36,500 bases of DNA from assembly GCF_037975245.1 (NCBI RefSeq), contig NC_092567.1, positions 1,422,714 to 1,459,213 of the forward strand, written 5' to 3'. Within the stretch, counting starts at the first letter, position 1, and every line of letters starts with the position of its first letter. The DNA comes from Apostichopus japonicus (lineage: Eukaryota; Echinodermata; Holothuroidea; Aspidochirotida; Stichopodidae). The translations under genes and the position numbers were made by a program. Shown in pieces: positions 10,876 to 19,700 of the stretch. The notes under the pieces are model-generated. The model was not told the DNA's origin and made no database searches. It saw nothing but the letters and a program-made list of their open reading frames with translations.

Positions 10876-11715
10876 GTAAGTGCAACATATCGGAAATACT
10901 TATATAGCCTAGATATCAGTACTTGAAGAATTTGACAAATACAGGCGTAATATTTTCTCTTAAGATCCTAAGCCCGATGGGCTTGATTGTTGTATGCCTA
11001 ACAAGGACTGCTGCACTTTCGTGTTGGATGACGGCAATGGGTAAAAAGCAGAGGTCGTCACTTTAAAAACACATTTGTGTTCTATTGGGAAATGGCTGAA
11101 AGTGTTATACCCAATTTACATGTAGGAAATAATGACTTTGTATATATAGAACGAAAGGCGTTAACATATACTTGATATTGTTCTGAAATGTTTAAAGAGT
11201 ACTCCAAATTTGAATAAATGTGGCATGTAAAAGAGAAACAAAACTTAATATAAAATATATGTTTCTAATTGTATGAGTTTACCCCTTATTGGTAATCCTA
11301 AAACCCTTACCCTTTGTAAGGTCAAATAATAAAAAGTTTGAAATGTTTGGTGATATATTTTTTCTTCAATGTGTTAATCAATTGGGTAAGGGTCACACAT
11401 TTTTGTTCTTTTTAGGTATTAAAGACATTCATTTCGAATGATGTTACTTTGAAAACTGCAACTTGAATTGAATGAAGATGTCACATCGCTATGTTATGTT
11501 TCTCCTTAGATCTAAACTTTCATAACTTCTGAAATTGAAATTCAACTGAGCTATAAATATCCAAAATATAGGCAGGAGTTAAGGTAGTTAATGACACACT
11601 ATACAGTCTATTCTCTGATAAAGTTAAGGTTAAATACAAAATCATGATCACGTCATCGATATGAACATTTATCTTTGACTTTTTAACTTTCGTCCGTTTC
11701 TTCTTTCTCTCAAAG

Positions 11716-11906
11716 ATGGCAATATCGATGTAAAAGGTGACGGGATAAATATTCAACTAACACAGAAATTAGAGAAGACGTTGCAATTACTGGAAGCTGT
11801 GGACTGCGATGACGCGAAAAAGGAGCTAAGGGAGGCCCTGACATTAGTGTCAAGTGTCAACAATTATGCCGTATCAAAGTCAACGCCATTGAGTAGCTTG
11901 TTACGG
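11716..11906 (+). CDS. Candidate internal coding exon, upstream part of the GTPase gene
   Basis: A strong 3' splice site (pyrimidine tract tttcttctttctctcaaag at 11697-11715) precedes an open frame of 191 bases that ends at a donor, cgg|gtaact. Entry is phase 1 and exit is phase 0. The translation (about 63 residues, from GNIDVKGDGINIQLTQKLEK to YAVSKSTPLSSLLR) is soluble, charged and mostly amphipathic helix, unlike the surrounding junk frames. I do not recognise the domain; a helical adaptor-type region before the VLIG core is possible. Its exit phase (0) does not match the entry phase (1) of the giant exon at 15763, so at least one more exon or another splice choice would be needed. The frame stays open past the donor into a SINE, which is not expected to be coding. 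Confidence 0.45.
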
Positions 11907-11959
11907 GTAACTTGCATTTGTTTATTTCTAGCTAGCCGTCAAGCTCGATGTGTGAGACA

Positions 11960-12006
11960 GACATCCATCCATATATCCAATTATCCATCCATCCATCCAT
12001 TCATCT
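11960..12006 (+). repeat. CATC tetranucleotide microsatellite
   Basis: Repeated catc/catt units (catccatccat...atccatccatccatccattcat) lie immediately upstream of the SINE head. Confidence 0.7.
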
Positions 12007-12008
12007 AT

Positions 12009-12278
12009 AATGTGGCCGAGTGGATAAAGGCGGTGGCATTTGAAGCAATGGGGCTTAGCAATTGGGAGGTTGCGGGTTTGAAACCCTGCCGGGTCCATAG
12101 TAAGGTGGAGTTTTCCTCCAAGAGCAGTCTACGGTTTTCCCACCTGAAATGACTTTCTAAATTGAAAATATTCTAAATTTGAGTTAAAATATGACTTGGG
12201 AGCCACCCGACGTGTAAGTCCCGTAAGTGCGAGCTTCTCCCACATCTGTGGTCGCTTAAGCGTTGTAAAAATAACTAT

Positions 12279-12283
<5 letters not shown>
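12009..12283 (+). mobile_element. tRNA-derived SINE, plus orientation
   Basis: An RNA polymerase III A box (tggccgagtgg, 12013-12023) and B box (ggtttgaaacc, 12075-12085) are spaced as in a Leu/Ser-type tRNA. The T-stem pairing is broken and there is no cognate acceptor stem, so it is a SINE head and not a functional tRNA. The body (ggagttttcctccaagagcag ... gacgtgtaagtcccgtaagtg) ends in a short tail that merges into a TATC/TA microsatellite, the usual SINE 3' end. Confidence 0.7.
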
Positions 12284-12735
<452 letters not shown>

Positions 12736-13140
12736 CAGGGTTGTCCAACCTACGGCCCGCGGGCCACAGTCCGGCCCGCCGCAGTGTTGCGTTCGGCCCC
12801 CCAGAGATGCTCTACGGTACGAAATTTTAGTGAGCAGATTTATTGTTAACAATTTGAAGCTATATAATCAATTGTTCGAACCTTCTGGGTCCAAAAAACT
12901 GCATACAGGCCAGTTTGTGTAACACTCTCAGCGGAGGGGGGGGGGGGGGTGCGGCTGGACTTTATTCATCTGTTTTATCAGGAAGGAAAATAAATCAGTG
13001 GGCTCCGCGCGCAGTGCTCACGTTCTGTTGCCTTGGGCTTCGGGCAAAAAATCGAAAAATCGAGTATAGGGTTCATGCGGCCCCTCCTTCATCATAATCA
13101 TTCCATGGGGCCCACCTCTGCAAAAGGTTGGTTAACCCTG
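12736..13140. mobile_element. hAT-like MITE with 8-bp target-site duplication
   Basis: The 405-bp element starts cagggttgtccaacct and ends aggttggttaaccctg, which are imperfect terminal inverted repeats (14 of the first 16 positions agree). It is flanked on both sides by the exact 8-bp duplication ctatagac (12728-12735 and 13141-13148), the hallmark of hAT superfamily insertion. The GC-rich subterminal region (cggcccgcgggcc ... ccggcccgcc) is typical of Charlie-like hAT ends. It has no coding capacity for a transposase. It contains a G-run at 12937-12950. Confidence 0.88.
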
Positions 13141-13148
13141 CTATAGAC

Positions 13149-14400
13149 TCTGATTGTATGTCCAGAGGTTCGAAACCAGTAAGGAAGTTCGTAATTCCAC
13201 TGTAGGCGATTGTCACCTGTACCAAAAAATACTAGTTCTGCTTTTGGTGACATATTTTGCCTTACTCACTAGAGACCAAACGTGATGTATATTGCTAGCT
13301 GTACTATCACATAAGATACGTGCCGACTCGTTCAGTAGTTGTATCGGATCTAGTGTCAGATGGTCAACTAATAGCAAAATGATAAGCAACGGATGTTTAG
13401 CGAAAATTACAGCATGTTGTGAGGAAGACCATACTCTACAAACGGTATACACATTTAGTACTTACATACGTACGGGCAAAATGAGTTGTATATGTAATAG
13501 CTATTGAATTGTAAGATATGAACGTACAGCAAGTTTGCCGAACGAAAAAAAAACTTCAATCACTGAAAGCATGTCACTTCAAGACATAGTAAGGGCAACT
13601 AGTGTATCAAAGAAGGTTGGATAGAAAGGTAGCAGTTGGTCAACTTAAGGCGATCAATTTCGCTTTGATTCATATATCTTAGACGGTCCTGAAATAGTCT
13701 AGCCAATCAGTAGCATATGAAATATTTGCTTACTAGTGATAGTAGTACAAGGACTGTAGTTAAAAGGTTCATACAATATGACTTGCTTAAAATGAGGTTG
13801 CTGTAGATTCATTTCAGCACGAAATGAGAAAAATAGGAAAGTCACCGATGCAAGACTGTCTTAGATCGTACTTGAATCAGTAATGTTTATGTGCTTTAGT
13901 CAATGTGTCTGTAAGAAAAAGGTCCTAATCAATCTTCACACAAATGTAATGTCACCATAAGGATGGTATTGTGTTGTGAATTATCATAGTATCGTAGAAT
14001 AGGTGGTTTACGTATTGGTCTATGTTTAATGGGGTAAATGGCCAAAACTTTTCCAAAGATATTTACAAGATTCTCCTCCCCCCCTCCCCCCCTCTTCATA
14101 ATAACATAAAATGGTTATTGCGCCCCGTGAATGGGCTTATCAGTAGCTAACAAGTTAAGGTATAATGGATAGTGTATTGTGACTTCATGTTTGCCTTGTT
14201 ATATGTGATAGGTTGATAAATGTTAATGAAAGAGGGATGGGAAGTGCTTGTCTTGCAAAACAGGGCCAGTTACCGTGCAACCTACTTCACTGATGCATGT
14301 CATCCATTTAACACGCATCACTGTTCAAAAAGAGCTGTGTTGTTTGCTTCACACATACAACATGACTTTGCAAAAAAACATGTTTTTGCAATTAATTTTA
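13149..14400. other. Proposed intron sequence, no assigned gene
   Basis: The first ~50 bases probably complete the 5' end of the split minus-strand SINE. The region 13291-13451 is open on both strands, and on the plus strand has a possible acceptor (ttgctag at 13294-13295) and donor (acg|gtatac), but the pyrimidine tract is weak. A C-rich run lies at 14075-14092. No other signal is convincing. Confidence 0.35.
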
Positions 14401-14406
14401 ATTGAG

Positions 14407-14501
14407 AATCTTTGACTTGTGACTTGACTCGAGACAAAATCAAATCACTTGTAACTTCAATTGACGAAAATAAAGTTGATTTATTACTTGAATTGACAAA
14501 G
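14407..14501 (+). CDS. Weak candidate coding exon upstream of the GTPase core
   Basis: A T-rich acceptor (gtttttgcaattaattttaattgag) precedes a 95-base open segment that ends at aag|gtattg. The translation (SLTCDLTRDKIKSLVTSIDE, then NKVDLLLELTK) is charged, leucine-spaced and helical, resembling real protein more than the neighbouring frames do. Entry phase 1 and exit phase 0 are the same as for the 11716 exon, so the two cannot be joined directly to each other or to 15763 without another exon. It may be a duplicated or alternative exon, or chance. Confidence 0.22.
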
Positions 14502-15740
14502 GTATTGGTTACAGTACTGCAACAACTCATATTTGATAAATAAGATTCCTGAAAATATAAGACGTCGTTTTATAATTGTGGCTAACAGAGAGATCACTTT
14601 TATGTTAAATTAAGCTTTATATGCACCAAATGAAATGCTAATATTAGTTAGAACATGTTTAAAAAGTTATCGTTGTTCCGGTCATAAGGACGCATAAAGT
14701 GTAGTACTTTGAACATACAGTTATATATCTTTACGAGTTGCCTGGAACAATGTGCATCAAGATAATAACGACGATGTAACACCGAGGACATTTGCAGAAT
14801 ACAAAAAAAAAATGGTATACTTTGAATGTGACCAATGCTATTTGCTATTTCCTCAGAATAAACCAAAATGCAAGCCTCGCATACGAGAAAAGGATAATAT
14901 GAATATCTATGTTCAAAACTCGAATTAACCTAATTGCTTATTTGCAACCAAACTTGAAAATCTAATTAAATATCTTGTAAAAATAATACATAAGAAAACA
15001 GTCACGTGAAGAAATATGTAGAAAGGTCAAATAAACATACGTCATAGAGAAGATGGCAACTATTGATTAAACTTCTAAACTTAAGTAGAGTATTTCATAT
15101 AACAATGGAATGTGATAACATTCGCTAAATTAAATGTTGTCAGTGCTCAACATGTCGTGATGTGTAACTAAGTTAGGGAGTACGCCAATCCTGGTTTTAC
15201 CAGACTTAGCCGACGATGCACTAGTTTAGCTCGTGACCGAATGTAATAGTGTATCGTACTGCAATGTACACAAGTTGTACTGTTGCATAATCTTGTCAAT
15301 TGTTAGCCTTTATCTTGTGAGCCTATTTTTTGATAGGTTTAAGAATACAGCATATTTGCAGCGAAAAGTTTAAGGAACCTTAGGAAGTCATTTTAAACAT
15401 ACCTATCAATGTGATATTGGATTCCTTCATTTATCGTTGCACACAGGATGATTTATCAAATTTATATAATTTTACCGATAAACCTTCCAATGTGGGGTTG
15501 GCTTTGAACTGACATATTTGAATCATTATGGAGTAAATGTCTTTTAGTTTTTCTACTTGTGTTTTGTAACGTATTATCAACATGGTAATCATTTTGTATA
15601 TAAATATCTTTTCGATTGGTGTTACAGCATATAATAACCGGAATGCTGTATGTAACAAGAGCATTTCGTTGCAAGACGACGTAATTATTTTGATTGTTCG
15701 GAATGTAATCCTCAGTCACCTTTCTATATTGTGTGTAATC
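14502..15740. other. AT-rich proposed intron before the giant exon
   Basis: No recognised feature apart from a second acceptor-like site (cttttcgattggtgttacag, ending 15620-15630). The open frame from ATG 15582 to 15762 translates into a hydrophobic, unstructured string that reads like intron, so I do not accept ATG 15582 as the protein start. Confidence 0.4.
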
Positions 15741-15762
15741 ATATTTTTATACCCTTCTGCAG
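15741..15762 (+). promoter_or_regulatory. 3' splice acceptor of the giant GTPase exon
   Basis: The tract atatttttatacccttctgcag ends in AG at 15761-15762 and is followed directly by sequence encoding the conserved N-terminal VLIG segment. Entry is phase 1: the first two exon bases complete a codon begun in the previous exon. Confidence 0.6.
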
Positions 15763-16709
15763 ACGAGAAACGAAATATATCTAAGGAGAAAAAACACAGT
15801 TTCTTGAAACTGTTAAGGCAATTAGGACTCGAACGACAAGAACCGATAACTTTGATTGAGGCAATGGAAGTGACACAATGTCATGTACGTGACGTTGGGC
15901 GTGCTGGAATCTTTGATAATTTTATATCCAAAATCACATGTTACGACCATCGAATACATCAGAGAAGGTTTCATTTACCGGGATCTAACAGAAGGCTTAG
16001 AGTAAGCAATAATCAAAAAGAGGACACTAAACATTGGGCAGATTCCGACTCTGATGAAAGCGAAACAACAGATGATCATTTTCAAGGTAACAGTGTTAGT
16101 TCTCGGGACATACTTTATGCAATATTAAGTTGTCTAGATCCATTTTTGTTGCAAGATGTTTTGATGAAAATGTCTGCTTGTCAATTGGCCGTACCCGTAC
16201 TGATGCCTAATGTGTTTGCTGATTGTGTTGAATTTCGCTTATGGTGTTTGCGTAAAATATCAAAATCTTGGTATGACAAGGAAAGCACAGCAATACAAAC
16301 AGCGAGTATAGTCAATTACAGCTTGTTAGCAGTCACCGCCTTGAAATTTGGGGCAGTAAATCAGTCAAAATCTAATGTCCTCAACAAAATGTTTGGTATT
16401 TCACAAGATATTGACGAGCATGCGTATTTCGATAGCAGTGAACAAGATCCATCCCTATCGATATGGTCAAAAGGAATTTTAGAATGTGCATGGTTTTTGC
16501 CTGACAATGGATGGCAGTCCAGTTATAAGATGAACACACCATCTCGATTGACAAAATACAAGTTTGAAGAAGCGCTTGCATTGCTAAATCTCCGGGGTGA
16601 TGCGCAAGAATTCAATTCTCAAATGAAATTTGCTGTAGACAACTCGTTCGTCACAATAGTGTTTATTGATTCAAATAGCAAAAAAAAAATACATCAAGGA
16701 GATCGATGA
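15763..16709 (+). CDS. VLIG-like protein, segment 1: N-terminal URGCP/VLIG region with degenerate P-loop
   Basis: Segment 1 opens with a helical block (HSFLKLLRQLGLERQEPITL) typical of the VLIG N-terminus. After an acidic linker (near 16035-16080) comes the family signature 'DPFLLQDVLMKMSACQLAVP', then 'VLMPN' and a 'RLWCLRKI' helix, matching the 'LQ.ELM.KMS.CQFAVPL.LP' region of URGCP/VLIG. A GAVNQSKSNVLN motif (16350-16385) occupies the place of a P-loop but has Ser instead of the invariant Gly before Lys-Ser, so nucleotide binding here is doubtful. It is followed by 'LLNLRGD' and the 'VTIVFID' strand. The frame then runs into A10 (16680-16689) and terminates at TGA 16707-16709 as a direct result of the frame change. 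In the +1 frame the expected family sequence continues (YIKEIDEIMTTSHVILILCP). Confidence 0.85.
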
Positions 16710-19700
16710 AATCATGACAACTTCCCACGTGATACTTATTCTTTGTCCATCCTCCCAATCCATACAAAAAAGACGCCTTCAAGGGAAGTAAAGATGCATG
16801 CCACGATGACTATCATCAATGCTACAGGACTTGTTGCTGTTGAAATTGCCGATTTGATTACAGAAACAATAGCTCAATTAATAGAAGATAATAACCAGAG
16901 TTTGAAAAGGTGCTGCTTAGCCAAATCCACAGAGATATGTCGAAAACTCTCTATTAGGGTAGATGAAGATGTACCCGAATGTAAGGAAGCAAGGAAAAGA
17001 GCAGAAGAGATTATTGATCTCTTAGATTCAGACACATACGAAAAAGATAAAACATTTCCAATTCAAGCTTGTTGGAGTCGGTTGATGAATGAATCACCAC
17101 ATGGTGAACAGGGAAATGCTGACATACATTGCGATACAGAGTCAGCCACAGATCTGGATATTGAGCACCAGCTCGCAATGATTGATGAAAAAGATATGAA
17201 AGTAAAAACATCACAGTTGCATACAGAACTTTCTGATCCTATCAAAAATTTCTATGAAGGATGTTCTTACAACAAAACAAAAAGGCAATACTTTTTTGAA
17301 TGGCTTCAAATGCTTCTGAACACTTTGTCCATGAAGACATTAAAGCCACTGTTTGCTCAGCTGAAGGTCAACTCAGCTGATATAAGAAGTCTCTCATCTA
17401 GGATAAATACTTTAAACATCCAATTTGAACATCCTCAACCAGGCAAGGCACGCGACGAGCTACAGAATATGTTAGAGTATTATAAATCAAGGGAGACCGA
17501 ATTAATAACTGAGAAAAGCAGAACGATTGATAAATGTGACGACTGTGTGGGCTTAGAACACTTTTTGAGAGAATTGTCTCAACTATTTGAAGCTTACTAC
17601 GTTTCAAATGATATCGCATTTCAGCAAAAAATAAAGTATGATTCTTTACCCTCTTTAGCTGCATCTATGCTGCTAAGCGGAATTCCTATTGAAATACTAG
17701 ACGGAGACTCCAAATTTGTCCCTATAATGTGGGTAAAGGAAATATTTCAATCAGTGATCAAGATGCTCGGTGAAGATGCCCGTCTTTATGTGATATCTGT
17801 GTTAGGGATTCAAAGTAGTGGTAAGTCTACCTTGATGAACAGTTTGTTTGGTGTGCGATTTGCTGTCAGTGCCGGGCGATGCACTCGTGGGGCATTCTTA
17901 CAATTGGTACCAGTGGCTCAGCCTTGGAGGAAAGTAGTTCGATGCGATTTTATTGCGATAGTTGACACAGAAGGACTGCGAGCACCCGAAAAACGAGAAG
18001 TTAAAAAATCAACAACACAGGATAACGAACTAGCAACATTTGCACTGTGTATTTCAGATCTAAGCCTTATAAATATTGGAGGGCAAACAATGGGAGAAGA
18101 TATGACCAATGTACTGCAAATAGCTGCGCATGCGTTCATTAGAATGAAGGAAGTAAACCTCAATGCTGAATGCCGTATTATACAACAATTTGTCGCCGAT
18201 GTAACTGCGGAGGAACAAAATGAAGCCGCAATGCAAAGCATTATCTCCACACTTAATGAAGCGATAAGTGAAGCCGCAAAGAAGGAAGGAAAATCGCACC
18301 TGTACCGGCAGTTTTCAGACGTTTTTGTTGTGCAAAACTATGAAAAAGAATCTGATAATGTTCAATATATTCCAAGTTTGTGGCGTGGATATATGGGTGC
18401 TCCAAATTATCAATATGGTGTAAGTGTGCAAAGGTTGAAATCAAATATTCTGCAATGCATTCAACGAAGCGACACATCTGGAAAGATTTCGGATTTTATT
18501 TCACGAATGTCAGATGTATGGAATGCGATAGGAAAGGAGGACTTTGTTTTTAGCTTTCAAAATACAAAGGAAGCTTCATTATATGAAAGTTTTATGGCTG
18601 TGTACAAAAATTATATAAAACCAATTCGAACAAAGGTCATAGGGATGCAATGAGCAGCCCGCCAAAATATTAAAAATTCTGAAAGTGAAGCAACGCCAAC
18701 CGTTCTGAAAGACAGTTTAAACGAAATAGAGAGTTACTTAGGTGAACAGTGTGAAAAAAACTCTTCAAGAAATTGGCACGTTAATCAAAGAGAAGAAATA
18801 TGAAAGTGTTCAGAAACATGAAGTATATTTTAAAATGGACTTGAAAACCAAAACAAGTCTCATGCTTACAAATGCTAGCGCGGAATTACATCAAATGGAT
18901 CAACGCCAAAGAGAAAAAAGTGTAAAATTGTCCATTGTTAATCGCTTATATCATGAACTTTGCGAAAGCATGACCACTGTTGCCGAACAGTTGCGATTGC
19001 AAATTACTGCAAGCGAGCAAAAGGGGAGACAAAACGATAATATCGATCATTTTATTGATAAGGCATTTGAGAATGTTTGGTCACCCTCATACGAGCAGAT
19101 CCTCTACGATTATCCTCTAACTTCATTAAAAGATATCCTACGACAAAATGAACTGGCACTCAAAACCTCCATTGCATCAGAAACACAAAACACTTCACTC
19201 ATGATAAGAAGTAATTCACTGAAACCATTAAATTTGTATTCTGTTTCGACTAATGTTGTATTCGATGATTTTACTGCTGTAAATCGGTTTAAGCTAACAT
19301 TGAATACCATCGATCCTCATCTTCAAACACAATTCCAACAATTAGCAGGATACATTGAACGACTAGCAAAGGATAACTTAAATTTCCAACAGAATGCTTC
19401 AAAGTCAGTGAAAATGTTAGTTAACTTTTTAAAATCAGCAAACATTGAAATGGGGCGAAGGAATATTGCTCTTTACATATGTTCCAGATTTGCTGAGGTT
19501 GCACAAAAAGAACACTGCAAGAATGAATCACAGATGATGGCGCAAAAAGATGATAAAGAAAATAAAATATTTCCTTCAGATTTTGTTTCAATTACCCGAC
19601 TTGAATCAACTTTCTGTGCAATTTTTAATTCAATCTTCAAATTAAATTCCGAAACGATTGAAATGATGCTTAGGAGTGGAGAGACAAATGACAAAAACCA

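Noticed and set aside
12009-12095. Functional Leu/Ser-type tRNA gene
   Set aside because: A and B boxes are present, but the acceptor stem does not pair, the T-stem is broken and a SINE body follows.
13213-13507. Overlapping ORFs on both strands as a gene
   Set aside because: Translations match no family, the pyrimidine tract at the possible acceptor is weak, and both strands being open over 200 bases is expected by chance.
15582-15762. ATG at 15582 as the start of the GTPase protein
   Set aside because: The 60 residues before 15763 are hydrophobic and unlike the family, and a good splice acceptor sits exactly where family-like sequence begins.
18753-18761. The A_AAA_AAC string in the incoming frame looks like a classic -1 ribosomal frameshift heptamer
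   Set aside because: A -1 shift would lead to the wrong frame; the continuing coding frame needs a +1 shift. An extra A in the run is the simpler explanation.
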